A stretch of 64,000 bases of DNA from Streptomyces sp. CB01249. GTDB taxonomy: Bacteria > Actinomycetota > Actinomycetes > Streptomycetales > Streptomycetaceae. A program made the translations under genes and the position numbers. The notes under the pieces were generated by a model. That model did no database searches. It was not told the DNA's origin and was given only the letters and a program-made list of their open reading frames with translations. Where the stretch lies: positions 1,276,426 through 1,340,425 of the forward strand of contig NZ_LISW01000002.1 of assembly GCF_001905735.1 (NCBI RefSeq). The letters are read 5' to 3'. Of the stretch, positions 45,505-57,619 are shown piece by piece. Numbering within the stretch: the stretch's first letter is position 1; the number at the start of each line of letters is the position of its first letter.

Positions 45505-45524
45505 GGGCTCGTAGAATCGAGCCC
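45505..45524 (+). promoter_or_regulatory. Inverted repeat enclosing the -10 box of the cysteine desulfurase gene
   Basis: GGGCTCG and CGAGCCC are perfect inverted 7-mers flanking TAGAAT, a good -10 hexamer located 10 nt before the ATG. The gene therefore has a very short or absent leader, and the dyad could be a repressor site that hides the promoter. Confidence 0.55.
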
Positions 45525-45527
45525 ACC

Positions 45528-46697
45528 ATGGCTTACCTCGACCACGCCGCGACCACGCCGATGCTTCCCGAGGCGATCGCGGCGATGACCGCGCAGCTCG
45601 CCGTCACGGGCAACGCGTCCTCACTCCACGCCGCCGGGCGCCGGGCCCGCCGTACCGTCGAGGAGTCCCGGGAATCCCTCGCCGACGCCCTCGGCGCACG
45701 CCCCAGCGAGGTGGTCTTCACCTCGGGCGGCACCGAATCGGACAACCTCGCGGTGAAGGGCCTGTACTGGGCCCGCCGCGACGCCGACCCCCGCCGCACC
45801 CGGGTCCTCGCCAGCCCCGTCGAGCACCACGCCGTCCTCGACGCGGTCGACTGGCTGGCCACCCACGAGGGCGCGACCGTCGAATACCTCCCCGTCGACC
45901 GGTACGGGCGGGTCCACCCCGAGGCGCTGCGCGAGGCGGTCCTGCGCGACCCCGACGACGTCGCGCTGATCACCGTGATGTGGGCCAACAACGAGATCGG
46001 CACGATTCTGCCGGTACGCGAACTGGCCGAGGTGGCACGCGAGTTCGAGATCCCGATGCACGCCGACGCGGTCCAGGCGTTCGGGCAGCTCGACGTGGAC
46101 TTCGGCGCGTCCGGGCTCGCCGCGATGACCGTCAGCGCGCACAAGATCGGCGGGCCCACCGGCGTCGGCGCGCTGCTGCTCGGCCGCGAGTACACCCCGG
46201 TGCCCGTGCTGCACGGCGGCGGACAGGAGCGCCACGTCCGCTCCGGCACCCTGGACGTGGCGGGCATCGCCTCCTTCGCCGTCGCCGGACGGATCGCCGC
46301 CGACCGGCGCGAGGACTTCGCCCGGGAGGCCGGCGCGCTCCGCGACGAGCTGGCCGCCGCCGTCCTGGCGGAGGTCCCCGACGCGATCCTGGGCGGCGAC
46401 CCGGCACCGGGCGGCCGTCTGCCGGCCAACGCGCACTTCACCTTCCCCGGCTGCGAGGGCGACTCGCTCCTGCTGCTGCTGGACGCCCAGGGCATCGAAT
46501 GCTCCACCGGCTCCGCCTGCACCGCCGGGATCGCCCAGCCCAGCCACGTGCTGCTCGCCACCGGCACCGATCCGGACCTGGCCCGCGGCACCCTGCGCTT
46601 CTCGCTCGGCCACACCTCGGTCAAGCAGGACGTCCAGGACGTGGCCCGGGCGATCGGCCCGGCGGTGGAGCGCGCGCGCTCGGCGGGGCTCAGCTAG
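45528..46697 (+). CDS. Cysteine desulfurase (NifS/IscS family)
   Basis: A 389-residue pyridoxal-phosphate enzyme that passes sulfur from cysteine to acceptors. Cofactor lysine is Lys206 in [11 protein letters not shown]; the catalytic persulfide Cys331 lies in STGSACTAG. It begins [12 protein letters not shown]. mnmA, 0.8 kb downstream on the same strand, needs exactly this sulfur donor for tRNA 2-thiouridine, so the two are functionally linked despite an intervening gene on the other strand. Its TAG overlaps the stop of the convergent amidase gene in the palindrome CTAG. Confidence 0.94.
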   Translation: MAYLDHAATTPMLPEAIAAMTAQLAVTGNASSLHAAGRRARRTVEESRESLADALGARPSEVVFTSGGTESDNLAVKGLYWARRDADPRRTRVLASPVEHHAVLDAVDWLATHEGATVEYLPVDRYGRVHPEALREAVLRDPDDVALITVMWANNEIGTILPVRELAEVAREFEIPMHADAVQAFGQLDVDFGASGLAAMTVSAHKIGGPTGVGALLLGREYTPVPVLHGGGQERHVRSGTLDVAGIASFAVAGRIAADRREDFAREAGALRDELAAAVLAEVPDAILGGDPAPGGRLPANAHFTFPGCEGDSLLLLLDAQGIECSTGSACTAGIAQPSHVLLATGTDPDLARGTLRFSLGHTSVKQDVQDVARAIGPAVERARSAGLS

Positions 46698-47392
46698 GCC
46701 TTGCCCGTCTTCGGGGCCCCCTCGGCCTTCCCCGACGTCTTCGCGCGCCGCACCAGCTCCATGTAGCGGTCCCAGTCCCAGCCGCGGCCCGGGTCCGTGT
46801 GGTCGGCGCCCGGGACCTCGACGTGCCCGATGATGTGCTCGCGGTCCACCGGGATGCCGTACCGCCCGCATATCGCCGCGGTGAGCTTCGCCGACGCCCC
46901 GTACATCGCGGCGGTGAAGTCCTGCGGGCGCTCCACGAAGCCCTCGTGCTCGATGCCCACACTGCGTTCGTTGTACGAGCGGTTGCCCGCGTGGAACGCC
47001 ACGTCCAGCTCGCGGATCATCTGCGTCACGTGCCCGTCCTTGCGCACCACGTAATGCGCCGCCGCCTGGTGGCCCGGGTCCTGGAAGGCGCGGACCGCGC
47101 TGTTGAAGCTGCCCTGCGTGACATGGATGACCACCCGGTCGATGCCGTAGTCGTCGGGGCGGTCGGCCCGCCGCCAGTTCGCCTCCGAGGCCGCGACCCA
47201 CTGCGCCGCCGCGTAGTCCACCGCCCCCGGTGTGCGCGGCTTCTCCACGCCCGGCAGCCGCCACCAGGCGCGCTTCAGCCGGTCCCGGGCCAGCGCCGCC
47301 GTGCCCACGGCCGTGACGGCACCGCCGATCAGCACCGAGCGCCGGCTGATCCCGGTCCCGGTGCCGCTGCCGTCCGTCCCCTTGGTCCCCAT
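46694..47392 (-). CDS. Tat-exported N-acetylmuramoyl-L-alanine amidase (Amidase_2)
   Basis: A 232-residue peptidoglycan hydrolase. Residues 15-35 hold a twin-arginine signal ([12 protein letters not shown]). The Amidase_2 domain (about 70-215) has the zinc-binding pattern [21 protein letters not shown] and [15 protein letters not shown]. It would cut the amide between muramic acid and the stem peptide outside the membrane. ATG at MGTKGTDGS; the upstream region is only about 60 bp, shared with the divergent mnmA. Convergent overlap with the cysteine desulfurase stop leaves no room for a terminator. Confidence 0.9.
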   Translation of the reverse strand: MGTKGTDGSGTGTGISRRSVLIGGAVTAVGTAALARDRLKRAWWRLPGVEKPRTPGAVDYAAAQWVAASEANWRRADRPDDYGIDRVVIHVTQGSFNSAVRAFQDPGHQAAAHYVVRKDGHVTQMIRELDVAFHAGNRSYNERSVGIEHEGFVERPQDFTAAMYGASAKLTAAICGRYGIPVDREHIIGHVEVPGADHTDPGRGWDWDRYMELVRRAKTSGKAEGAPKTGKA

Positions 47393-47438
47393 GAGACGGA
47401 CAACGCTTATCCGCGAGCTTTCGGTTCCCGCCCCCACG

Positions 47439-47444
47439 TACCCT
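47439..47444 (+). promoter_or_regulatory. -10 box of mnmA
   Basis: TACCCT, 9 nt before the ATG; no ribosome site is present, fitting a leaderless transcript. It lies in the 61-bp divergent gap with the amidase gene. Confidence 0.45.
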
Positions 47445-47453
47445 GGTGGGGCT

Positions 47454-48584
47454 ATGACTGAGACTCCCCAGCGCCCCCTCCGTGTGCTCGCCGCCATGTC
47501 GGGCGGTGTCGACTCCGCCGTCGCCGCGGCCCGCGCCGCCGAGGCGGGCCACGACGTGACCGGTGTGCACCTCGCCCTCTCCGCGAATCCGCAGTCCTTC
47601 CGGACCGGCGCCCGGGGCTGTTGCACCATCGAGGACTCCCGGGACGCCCGCCGCGCCGCGGACGTCATCGGCATCCCCTTCTACGTCTGGGACCTGGCGG
47701 AACGCTTCCGCGAGGACGTCGTGGAGGACTTCGTCGCCGAGTACGAGGCGGGGCGCACCCCCAACCCGTGCCTGCGCTGCAACGAGAAGATCAAGTTCGC
47801 CGCGCTCCTCGACAAGGCCCTCGCGCTCGGCTTCGACGCGGTGTGCACCGGCCACTACGCCACCGTGGTCACCGGCGCCGACGGCAACCGCGAGCTGCAC
47901 CGCGCCTCGGACATGGCCAAGGACCAGAGCTATGTGCTCGGCGTCCTGGACGAGCGCCAGCTCGCCCACGCGATGTTCCCGCTCGGCGACACCCTCACCA
48001 CCAAGGACGAGATCCGCGCCGAGGCCGAGCGCCGGGGCCTCGCGGTCGCCAAGAAGCCCGACAGCCACGACATCTGCTTCATCGCCGACGGCGACACCCA
48101 GGGCTTCCTGGCGAACCGCCTCGGCGGCCCGTCGGAGGGCGACATCCTGGACGAGTCCGGTGCGAAGCTCGGCACCCACGAGGGCGCCTTCGGCTTCACC
48201 ATCGGCCAGCGCAAGGGCCTGCGCATCGGCCACCCCGCCCCCGACGGCAAGCCGCGCTACGTCCTGGACATCTCCCCGGTCAACAACACGGTGACCGTCG
48301 GCCCCGCCGAGGCCCTGGACGTCACCGCGCTCACCGCGATCAAGCCCCGCTGGTGCGGAACACCGCCGTCCGGCCCGGGGACGTACACCGCGCAGCTCCG
48401 CGCCCACGGCGGCGAGACCGAGGTGACCGCCGAGCTGGCCGACGGCATCCTGCACGTCACGTTCACCGAGCCGGTCCGGGGCGTCGCTCCCGGTCAGGCG
48501 GTCGTGCTGTACGACGGGACCCGCGTGGTCGGCTCCGCGACGATCGCGACGACGGTCCGCCGGGAGCGCGCCGCCGCGAGCTGA
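47454..48584 (+). CDS. mnmA: tRNA-specific 2-thiouridylase MnmA
   Basis: A 376-residue ATP-dependent enzyme inserting sulfur at C2 of wobble uridine 34 of Lys, Glu and Gln tRNAs. PP-loop motif MSGGVDSAV near the N-terminus; the catalytic pair is Cys106 in NPCLRCN and Cys208 in [19 protein letters not shown] marks the central domain. A cysteine desulfurase gene just upstream is the likely sulfur donor. ATG chosen after the TACCCT box. A long terminator follows. Confidence 0.95.
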   Translation: MTETPQRPLRVLAAMSGGVDSAVAAARAAEAGHDVTGVHLALSANPQSFRTGARGCCTIEDSRDARRAADVIGIPFYVWDLAERFREDVVEDFVAEYEAGRTPNPCLRCNEKIKFAALLDKALALGFDAVCTGHYATVVTGADGNRELHRASDMAKDQSYVLGVLDERQLAHAMFPLGDTLTTKDEIRAEAERRGLAVAKKPDSHDICFIADGDTQGFLANRLGGPSEGDILDESGAKLGTHEGAFGFTIGQRKGLRIGHPAPDGKPRYVLDISPVNNTVTVGPAEALDVTALTAIKPRWCGTPPSGPGTYTAQLRAHGGETEVTAELADGILHVTFTEPVRGVAPGQAVVLYDGTRVVGSATIATTVRRERAAAS

Positions 48585-48598
48585 GCACCGTACGCGCG

Positions 48599-48659
48599 CG
48601 AAAGCCCCGCACGGCAACGCCCGACCCCAGTACGGGCGTGGCCGCGCGGGGCGCTTTCG
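48599..48659 (+). terminator. Terminator after mnmA
   Basis: CGAAAGCCCCGC pairs with GCGGGGCGCTTTCG (two extra bases bulged), and an inner ACGCCCG/CGGGCGT stem closes the loop. Confidence 0.75.
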
Positions 48660-48737
48660 TGGCGGTGCCACGGATTTCAGGGTCCGCCACACCGGCGCCC
48701 GCCGCATCCCGGCAGCGGCTCCGCGCGGGGCGGGTCG

Positions 48738-48743
48738 TACCGT
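48738..48743 (+). promoter_or_regulatory. -10 box of the LOG-family gene
   Basis: TACCGT lies 7 nt before the ATG with no ribosome site; leaderless transcription is likely. Confidence 0.45.
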
Positions 48744-48750
48744 GGCGGTC

Positions 48751-49290
48751 ATGAACATCTGCGTCTTCCTCTCCGCTGCCGACCTCGACGACCGCTACAC
48801 CGTGCCCGCCCGTGAATTCGCCGAGCTGCTGGGGCGCGGCGGGCACACCCTCGTCTGGGGCGGCTCCGAGAGCGGCCTGATGAAGGTCGTCGCCGACGGC
48901 GTCCAGGAGGCGGGCGGCAAGCTGGTCGGCGTCTCGGTGGACTTCCTGGCCGCGAAGGCGCGCACCAACGCCGACGAGATGGTCATCGCCCGCGACCTCG
49001 CCGAGCGCAAGGCGCTCCTGCTCGCGAAGTCCGACGCGATCGTGATCATGGTCGGCGGCACCGGGACGCTGGACGAGGCGACCGAGATCCTGGAGCTCAA
49101 GAAGCACGGCAAGCACACCAAGCCCGTCGTCCTGCTCAACACCGCCGGCTTCTACGACGGCCTGCGCGAGCAGTTCCAGCGCATGGAGGACGAGGGCTTC
49201 CTGCCCCTCCCGCTGACCGAGCTGGTCTTCTTCGCGGAGGACGGCGTCGGCGCCCTGGCCTACCTGGAGGAGTCGGCCGGCCTGCAGTGA
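48751..49290 (+). CDS. LOG-family (lysine decarboxylase-like) putative nucleotide phosphoribohydrolase
   Basis: A 179-residue Rossmann-fold protein: VWGGSESGLMKVVADG matches the GGxxGLM region, and MVGGTGTLDEATEIL the PGGxGTxxE active site. The proline is Val here. LOG proteins remove ribose 5-phosphate from cytokinin or AMP-type nucleotides. ATG follows a TACCGT box at 7 nt. Monocistronic or read with the SDR gene 44 nt later. Confidence 0.82.
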   Translation: MNICVFLSAADLDDRYTVPAREFAELLGRGGHTLVWGGSESGLMKVVADGVQEAGGKLVGVSVDFLAAKARTNADEMVIARDLAERKALLLAKSDAIVIMVGGTGTLDEATEILELKKHGKHTKPVVLLNTAGFYDGLREQFQRMEDEGFLPLPLTELVFFAEDGVGALAYLEESAGLQ

Positions 49291-49333
49291 TGTGACGTAC
49301 GGGGCCCGGGCGGCGGATGCGACGATGGGGGCC

Positions 49334-50023
49334 ATGTCCACTCACCTCATCACCGGTGCCGGTTCCGGCATCGGCGCAGCGGTCGCCCGGCGTCTCACCG
49401 AGCGCGGCGACGACCTCGTCCTGCTGGCCCGCGACGCGGGCCGCGCCAAGGAGCTCGCCGCGCTCCACCCCGGCGCCCGCACCCTCGTCGGCGACCTGTC
49501 CAACCCGGACCGGCTCTCCTGGGCCCTCGCCCAGCAGAGCGTCCCGGAACGGCTCGACTCGCTGCTGCACGTCGCGGGCGTGGTCGAGCTCGGCCCGGTC
49601 GGTGAGCTGACCCCCAAGGCCTGGCACTACCAGCTCAACGCCAACCTCGTCGCCCCCGCCGAGCTGACCCGGCTCACCCTGCCCCAACTGCGCGTCGCCC
49701 AGGGCCACGTACTCTTCGTCAACTCCGGCGCCGGGCTCTCCGCGAGCCCCGAGTGGAGCGCGTACGCCGCCAGCAAGCATGGCCTGAAGGCCCTCGCGGA
49801 CTCGCTGCGCCACGAGGAGCACGGCAACGGCGTCCGGGTCACCACCGTCTACCCGGGCCGCACCGCCAGCCCCATGCAGGAGAAGGTCCACCGGCAGGAG
49901 GGCAAGGAGTACGACCCCGCCCGCTGGATCGACCCCGAGTCCGTCGCGACCACCATCCTGATGGCGCTCGACCTGCCCCGCGACGCCGAGGTCAACGACC
50001 TCACCGTCCGCCCCGGCCGCTGA
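49334..50023 (+). CDS. Short-chain dehydrogenase/reductase
   Basis: A 229-residue classical SDR. Cofactor motif TGAGSGIG near the N-terminus (5-15), NNAG-region variant HVAGVVELG, catalytic Ser in FVNSGAGLS and YAASK as the Tyr/Lys pair. The Arg after the first strand (LLARDAGRAK) suggests NADPH preference. The substrate is unknown. ATG at MSTHLITGAG; no ribosome site. It sits in a run of small, probably leaderless genes leading to ligA. Confidence 0.88.
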   Translation: MSTHLITGAGSGIGAAVARRLTERGDDLVLLARDAGRAKELAALHPGARTLVGDLSNPDRLSWALAQQSVPERLDSLLHVAGVVELGPVGELTPKAWHYQLNANLVAPAELTRLTLPQLRVAQGHVLFVNSGAGLSASPEWSAYAASKHGLKALADSLRHEEHGNGVRVTTVYPGRTASPMQEKVHRQEGKEYDPARWIDPESVATTILMALDLPRDAEVNDLTVRPGR

Positions 50024-50034
50024 TCGCAGGGCCT

Positions 50035-50040
50035 TAGGCT
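50035..50040 (+). promoter_or_regulatory. -10 box of the MetE-like gene
   Basis: TAGGCT lies 6 nt before the GTG start, again without a ribosome site. Confidence 0.4.
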
Positions 50041-50046
50041 TCTCGC

Positions 50047-51072
50047 GTGAGCGAGATCAGCGAGTTCAGGGACTGCCCGGCCACCGGGATCGGTTCGATG
50101 CCCGGGGGAGACGCCCGGGAGGCGGCGAAGACCGTCACCGGCTCCTTCGGCGACGGCGAGGGCATGCCGTACCTGGCGGAACTTCCGGCCCGCGGGCCCG
50201 GCGCCGACATGATCGGCCGCACGATCGGACTCCTCTCCGAGCTGTACGGGCACGTCGAGCCGAGCGGCTGGCGGATCAGCGACCGGCCCGGCCGCGACAC
50301 CCGCCGCGCCCGGTCCTGGCTCGGCGAGGACCTGGACGCCCTGGAGGAGTTCACCCAGGGCTACGAGGGCCCGCTCAAGGTCCAGGCCGTGGGGCCCTGG
50401 ACCCTCGCCGCCGCCCTGGAACGCCGGGGCGGCGAGGCGTTCCTCGGCGACCCGGGGGCCTGCCGCGACCTCGCGGACTCGCTCGCCGAGGGTCTGCGCG
50501 GCCACCTCGCCGAGGTGCGCCGCCGGGTGCCCGGGGCGCGGATCGCCCTCCAGCTGGACGAGCCCTCGCTCACCGCCGTGCTGCGCGGCCGGGTCCGGAC
50601 CGCCAGCGGCTACCGCACCTACCGGGCGGTGGACCGCCAGGTCGTGGAGGCCACCCTGCGCGAGGTCCTCGCGGCGGCGGGGGAGACCGCCACGCTGGTG
50701 CACACCTGCGCCCCCGATGTGCCGTTCGCGCTGCTGCGCCGGGCCGGGGCGGACGGCATCTCCTTCGACCTCTCCCTGCTCACCGAGCGTGAGGAGGAGG
50801 CCGTCGGGGAAGCCGTCGAGGGCGGCACCCGGATGTTCTTCGGGGTCGTACCGGGCACCGACCCGGCCTCGGGCCGATTGTCCGACCCGGGCGGTAGCGT
50901 CATGGGTGTCAGGACGCTGTGGCGCAGGCTGGGGCTGAATCCGGGGACTCTCACCGAGTCCGTGACGGTCACCCCCTCGTGCGGACTCGCGGGTGCGTCG
51001 CCCGCGTACGCACGGGCCGCGCTCGCCCACTGCGCCCGGGCCGCGAGATCGCTCGCAGACAACCCTGAGTAG
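50047..51072 (+). CDS. Cobalamin-independent methionine synthase (MetE C-terminal domain)-like protein
   Basis: A 341-residue single-barrel relative of the catalytic half of MetE. Zinc-ligand candidates remain: His and Cys in LVHTCAPD and Cys in TPSCGLAG; QLDEPSL matches the substrate region. It lacks the N-terminal folate-binding half (full MetE is about 750 residues), so the methyl donor is uncertain. GTG start. It precedes ligA by 30 nt and is probably cotranscribed with it, as in other actinomycetes. Confidence 0.82.
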   Translation: MSEISEFRDCPATGIGSMPGGDAREAAKTVTGSFGDGEGMPYLAELPARGPGADMIGRTIGLLSELYGHVEPSGWRISDRPGRDTRRARSWLGEDLDALEEFTQGYEGPLKVQAVGPWTLAAALERRGGEAFLGDPGACRDLADSLAEGLRGHLAEVRRRVPGARIALQLDEPSLTAVLRGRVRTASGYRTYRAVDRQVVEATLREVLAAAGETATLVHTCAPDVPFALLRRAGADGISFDLSLLTEREEEAVGEAVEGGTRMFFGVVPGTDPASGRLSDPGGSVMGVRTLWRRLGLNPGTLTESVTVTPSCGLAGASPAYARAALAHCARAARSLADNPE

Positions 51073-51087
51073 CGGGACGCTGGGTAA

Positions 51088-53319
<2,232 letters not shown>

Positions 53320-53325
53320 GCGCCC

Positions 53326-53342
53326 GCCGACGCATCGTCGGC
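53326..53342 (+). terminator. Short hairpin after ligA
   Basis: GCCGACG-CAT-CGTCGGC, a perfect 7-bp stem with a 3-nt loop just past the ligA stop; a weak terminator or RNA-end hairpin. Confidence 0.5.
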
Positions 53343-53560
53343 GTCACCCGATCGGCGCAAGGGCGCCCCCTAGCAGATGCTGACGGATAGTCGGTTCGCA
53401 TTTGGGCAAGACCCGTAGACCGCTGCCCGTAGCAGCCCTCCGCGGCCTACTGTGGTCAGACACGCCCTCGAACCTGGCCACCGGGCGGGGCCGGGGTGCG
53501 TCGTGGCACGGCACGCATTCATCGGGTGACATCGGCATCGCCGGCTGTGAGAGGGACGGA

Positions 53561-55738
53561 ATGAAACCGACCGAGAGCGCCGCACCGGTGGCGCGGCTGC
53601 AAGGTTTCGTGGGACCCGCGCCCAAAGTGGGCGCCGTCGTGGTGGCCCTTGCCACGATCCAGCTCGCGACCGGCTTCTCCCGCGCCCTCGACCAGGGGCG
53701 CGCCCTCTTCCCGGACGGCAAGGCCGGCTGGTCGCTGGCCGTCCTCACCGGCATCGTCGTCGGCCACCTCGTCGCGCTCGGCCGCGACCGCTGGTGGGGC
53801 GGCACCGGCTCCGGCGCCGCCCTCACCCTGGCCGTCCTGCTGCTGTACGGCTGGGTGCCGGCCGGACTGGTCAGCCTCGTCGTGGTCGTCCTCGTCGGCG
53901 TCGCCCGCAGACACCGCTGGTGGCAGGGGCTCCTGCACGGCGCCGTGGACATCCTCGGGGTCGGGGCGGCGGCCCTGGTGCTCGCCGCGTTCGGCGAGGT
54001 GCAGTCGGTCGAAACGCCGTGGCGGCCACTCGACTGGGGCATCGACGCCGTCCCGGAAGTCCTGCTCGCCGCCTCCACCTATCTGCTCGTCACCCGGGTC
54101 CTGCTGTGGTACTCGCGGGCCCAGCCCGGCGGCGGCCTGCCCACCGTCGCCCGCACCGCGATGCTCCGTCAGGGCCTCGTCGCGGTCGCCCTGCTCGGCA
54201 TCGCCCCGCTGATCTGCGTCGTCGCGATGGCCCGGCCGGTCCTGCTGCCGCTCTTCGCGGTGCCGCTGATCGCGCTCGACTCCACGCTCTGGATCGCCCG
54301 CGCCCGGGCCGAGGAGCAGCTGAAGGACCCGCTGACCGGGCTGCCCAACCGCCAGTGGCTGCTGGAGCGGACCTGGACCGCGCTGGAGGAGGCGGAGGGC
54401 GTCGGCAGCCGGGTCGCCCTCGTCCTCATCGACCTCGACCGCTTCCGGGCCGTCAACGACACCCTGGGCCACCTGGCCGGCGACCGGCTGCTGCTCCAGA
54501 TCGCGGAACGGCTCCGGCTCGCCCTGCCGCGCGGCGCGGAGGCGGCCCGGCTCGGCGGCGACGAGTTCGCGGTCCTGCTGCCCACCGCCGACTCCACCAC
54601 CAGCGCCCAGCGCGTCGCCCGCCACCTGGTCGCCGAGCTGTCGTCCCCGCTGGACCTGGACGGGCTGACCCTGGTCCTGGAGGCCAGCGCGGGCGTCGCC
54701 GTCTTCCCGGACCACGCGCTGGACGCGGAGGGGCTGCTGCGCCGCGCCGACGTGGCGATGTACCAGGCCAAGCGGGACCGCACCGGCGTGGAGGTGTACG
54801 AGTCCAAGCGCGACAGCAACACCCCGGACCGGCTCGGCCTCCTCGGCGACCTGCGCCGCGCGCTGGACGCGGGCGAGGTGGAGCTGCACTACCAGCCCAA
54901 GGTCCGCTTCGACGGCCAGGTCGCCGGGCTCGAAGCGCTGGTGCGCTGGGTGCACCCGGAACGCGGCAGAGTGCCCCCGGACGAGTTCATCGTCATCGCG
55001 GAGTCCTCCGGGCTGATGCCGCACCTCACCGAGTACGTCCTGGAGACGGCGCTCGCCCAGGTCGCCCGGTGGCGGGCCCAGGGCCTCTTCGTCCCGGTCG
55101 CCGTCAACGTGTCGCCGCGCGATGTGCACACCCCCGGGTTCGCCGGCGGCGTCGCGGCCCGGCTCGCCCGGCACGGCGTCCCGGCGGGAGCGCTCCAGCT
55201 GGAGATAACGGAGCACGTGCTCCTGGAGGACCCGCAGCGGGCGGCGGACACGCTCGCCGGGCTGACCGGGCACGGCGTGAAGATGTCCCTGGACGACTTC
55301 GGCACCGGGTATTCGTCGCTGGTCCACCTGCGCCGGCTGCCGGTCAGCGAGCTGAAGATCGACCGCTCCTTCGTGGCCCGGCTCGCCATCGACCACGAGG
55401 ACGCGGAGATCGTCCGCTGCACCATCGACCTGGCCCACTCGCTGGGCCTGCTGGTCGTGGCGGAGGGCGTCGAGGACGACGAGACCTGGGAGCGGCTGCG
55501 GGACCTGCGGTGCGACGCGGTCCAGGGCTGGCTGGTGGCGGCCGCGATGCCGCCCCAGGAGACCACCGCCTGGCTGCGGGCCCGGGGCGAGCACGGCTGG
55601 CGCCGCCCGGCGGAGCTGGCCGCGGCGGCGGGGGCGCCGGCCCCGGCGGCCTCCGCCACGACGCCCACGGCCCCGGCGGCCGAGCTGGAACAGCGCCCCT
55701 CCGGCCGCACGACGGGCTCGCGCCCGGCGACGACGTAG
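53561..55738 (+). CDS. rmdB: Membrane-bound GGDEF-EAL cyclic-di-GMP protein (RmdB type)
   Basis: A 725-residue protein. About six membrane helices (25-250) precede a GGDEF domain (about 265-425) with intact GGDEF at 332-336 and an EAL domain (about 440-690) with EALVRW at 458; downstream EAL motifs ([35 protein letters not shown]) are complete. It should therefore keep phosphodiesterase activity and could also make cyclic di-GMP. Position after ligA and before gatC matches my memory of RmdB in S. coelicolor, which affects development. ATG with GAGAGGGA upstream. The C-terminus is an Ala/Pro-rich tail. Confidence 0.88.
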   Translation: MKPTESAAPVARLQGFVGPAPKVGAVVVALATIQLATGFSRALDQGRALFPDGKAGWSLAVLTGIVVGHLVALGRDRWWGGTGSGAALTLAVLLLYGWVPAGLVSLVVVVLVGVARRHRWWQGLLHGAVDILGVGAAALVLAAFGEVQSVETPWRPLDWGIDAVPEVLLAASTYLLVTRVLLWYSRAQPGGGLPTVARTAMLRQGLVAVALLGIAPLICVVAMARPVLLPLFAVPLIALDSTLWIARARAEEQLKDPLTGLPNRQWLLERTWTALEEAEGVGSRVALVLIDLDRFRAVNDTLGHLAGDRLLLQIAERLRLALPRGAEAARLGGDEFAVLLPTADSTTSAQRVARHLVAELSSPLDLDGLTLVLEASAGVAVFPDHALDAEGLLRRADVAMYQAKRDRTGVEVYESKRDSNTPDRLGLLGDLRRALDAGEVELHYQPKVRFDGQVAGLEALVRWVHPERGRVPPDEFIVIAESSGLMPHLTEYVLETALAQVARWRAQGLFVPVAVNVSPRDVHTPGFAGGVAARLARHGVPAGALQLEITEHVLLEDPQRAADTLAGLTGHGVKMSLDDFGTGYSSLVHLRRLPVSELKIDRSFVARLAIDHEDAEIVRCTIDLAHSLGLLVVAEGVEDDETWERLRDLRCDAVQGWLVAAAMPPQETTAWLRARGEHGWRRPAELAAAAGAPAPAASATTPTAPAAELEQRPSGRTTGSRPATT

Positions 55739-55770
55739 AAACCCTGTCCTCGGGCACGTGGCCGACCCCA

Positions 55771-55776
55771 TAGGAT
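55771..55776 (+). promoter_or_regulatory. Possible -10 box for gatC
   Basis: TAGGAT lies 38 nt before the gatC start; the -35 region is poor. Confidence 0.3.
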
Positions 55777-55814
55777 TGGGCGAAAACCACACACCAACCC
55801 CTGAGGATCGCTGC

Positions 55815-56111
55815 ATGCCTGGCATCACGCGCGAGGAGGTCGCCCACCTCGCCCGGCTGGCGCGTCTGGAGCTGAAGGGCGAAGAGCTCGATCACTTCGC
55901 CGGACAGCTCGACGACATCATCGGCGCGGTCGCCCGCGTCTCCGAGGTAGCCGACCAAGACGTACCGCCGACCTCCCACCCGCTGCCGCTGACGAACGTC
56001 ATGCGGGCGGACGTCGTCCGTCCGTCTCTCACCCCCGAGCAGGCGCTCTCCGGCGCCCCGGCCCAGGAGCAGCAGCGTTTCAAGGTGCCGCAGATCCTGG
56101 GGGAGGACTGA
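55815..56111 (+). CDS. gatC: Glutamyl/aspartyl-tRNA amidotransferase subunit C
   Basis: A 98-residue stabilising subunit of the GatCAB complex, which converts Glu-tRNA(Gln) and Asp-tRNA(Asn) to the amide forms. Family motifs [17 protein letters not shown] and [23 protein letters not shown] at MPGITREE with TGAGG 9 nt upstream. gatA begins 5 nt after the stop. Confidence 0.94.
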   Translation: MPGITREEVAHLARLARLELKGEELDHFAGQLDDIIGAVARVSEVADQDVPPTSHPLPLTNVMRADVVRPSLTPEQALSGAPAQEQQRFKVPQILGED

Positions 56112-56116
56112 CAGCC

Positions 56117-57619
56117 ATGACGGACATCAGCAGCATCATCAAGCTCACCGCGGCCGAGATCGCCGCGAAGATCGCCTCCGGCGAGCTCACCGCCGTCCAG
56201 GTCACCGAGGCCCACCTCGCGCGGATCGACGCCGTGGACGAGAAGGTGCACGCCTTCCTGCACGTCGACCGCGAGGGCGCGCTCGCCCAGGCCCGTGCCG
56301 TGGACGCCAAGAAGGCGGCCGGCGAGAAGCTGGGCCCGCTGGCCGGCGTCCCGCTCGCGCTCAAGGACATCTTCACCACGAAGGACATGCCGACCACCGT
56401 CGGCTCGAAGATCCTCGAAGGCTGGGTCCCGCCGTACGACGCGACCCTCACGCGGAAGCTGAAGGCCGCCGACGTGGTCATCCTCGGCAAGACCAACATG
56501 GACGAGTTCGCCATGGGGTCCTCCACCGAGAACAGCGCCTACGGCCCGACCGGCAACCCCTGGGACCTCACCCGCATCCCGGGCGGCTCCGGCGGCGGCT
56601 CCTCGGCCGCCCTCGCCTCCTTCGAGGCCCCGCTCGCCATCGGCACGGACACCGGCGGCTCCATCCGCCAGCCCGCCGCCGTCACCGGCACGGTCGGCGT
56701 CAAGCCCACCTACGGCGGGGTCTCCCGCTACGGCATGGTCGCCTTCTCGTCCTCCCTCGACCAGGGCGGCCCCTGCGCCCGCACGGTCCTGGACGCGGCC
56801 CTGCTGCACGAGGCGATCGCCGGGCACGACCCGATGGACTCGACGTCGATCGACGCGCCGGTGCCGCCGGTCGTGGAGGCCGCGCGCAACGGCTCCGTGC
56901 AGGGCATGCGCGTCGGCGTCGTCAAGCAGTTCTCCGGCGAGGGCTACCAGGCCGGGGTCGTCCAGCGCTTCAACGAGTCGGTCGAGCTGCTGAAGTCGCT
57001 CGGCGCCACGGTCGTGGAGCTGGACTGCCCGACGTTCGACCTGGCCCTTTCGGCGTACTACCTGATCGCGCCGTCCGAGTGCTCCTCGAACCTCGCCCGG
57101 TTCGACGCCATGCGCTACGGCCTGCGCGTCGGGGACGACGGCACGAAGTCCGCCGAGGACGTCACCGCGCTCACCCGCGAGGCCGGCTTCGGCGACGAGG
57201 TCAAGCGCCGCATCATCCTCGGTACGTACGCGCTCAGCTCCGGCTACTACGACGCGTACTACGGCTCCGCGCAGAAGGTCCGTACGCTGATCACGCGCGA
57301 GTTCGAGCAGGCGTTCGAGCAGGTCGACGTGATCGTCTCGCCGACCACGCCCACCACCGCCTTCCCGATCGGCGAGCGCGCCGACGACCCGATGGCGATG
57401 TACCTGGCCGACCTGTGCACCATCCCGACCAACCTCGCCGGCAACGCCGCCATGTCGCTGCCCTGCGGCCTGGCCCCCGAGGACGGACTGCCCGTCGGGC
57501 TCCAGATCATCGCCCCCGCGATGAAGGACGACCGGCTGTACAAGGTCGGAGCCGCCGTCGAGGCCGCTTTCGTGGAAAAGTGGGGACACCCGCTGCTCGA
57601 GGAGGCTCCGTCGCTATGA
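56117..57619 (+). CDS. gatA: Glutamyl/aspartyl-tRNA amidotransferase subunit A
   Basis: A 500-residue amidase-signature enzyme that releases ammonia from glutamine for the amidotransferase. Catalytic Lys83 in VPLALKDIF and the Ser-cis-Ser-Lys signature [13 protein letters not shown] to [11 protein letters not shown]. Coupled to gatC upstream; its stop overlaps the start of the small membrane protein (ATGA). Confidence 0.96.
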   Translation: MTDISSIIKLTAAEIAAKIASGELTAVQVTEAHLARIDAVDEKVHAFLHVDREGALAQARAVDAKKAAGEKLGPLAGVPLALKDIFTTKDMPTTVGSKILEGWVPPYDATLTRKLKAADVVILGKTNMDEFAMGSSTENSAYGPTGNPWDLTRIPGGSGGGSSAALASFEAPLAIGTDTGGSIRQPAAVTGTVGVKPTYGGVSRYGMVAFSSSLDQGGPCARTVLDAALLHEAIAGHDPMDSTSIDAPVPPVVEAARNGSVQGMRVGVVKQFSGEGYQAGVVQRFNESVELLKSLGATVVELDCPTFDLALSAYYLIAPSECSSNLARFDAMRYGLRVGDDGTKSAEDVTALTREAGFGDEVKRRIILGTYALSSGYYDAYYGSAQKVRTLITREFEQAFEQVDVIVSPTTPTTAFPIGERADDPMAMYLADLCTIPTNLAGNAAMSLPCGLAPEDGLPVGLQIIAPAMKDDRLYKVGAAVEAAFVEKWGHPLLEEAPSL

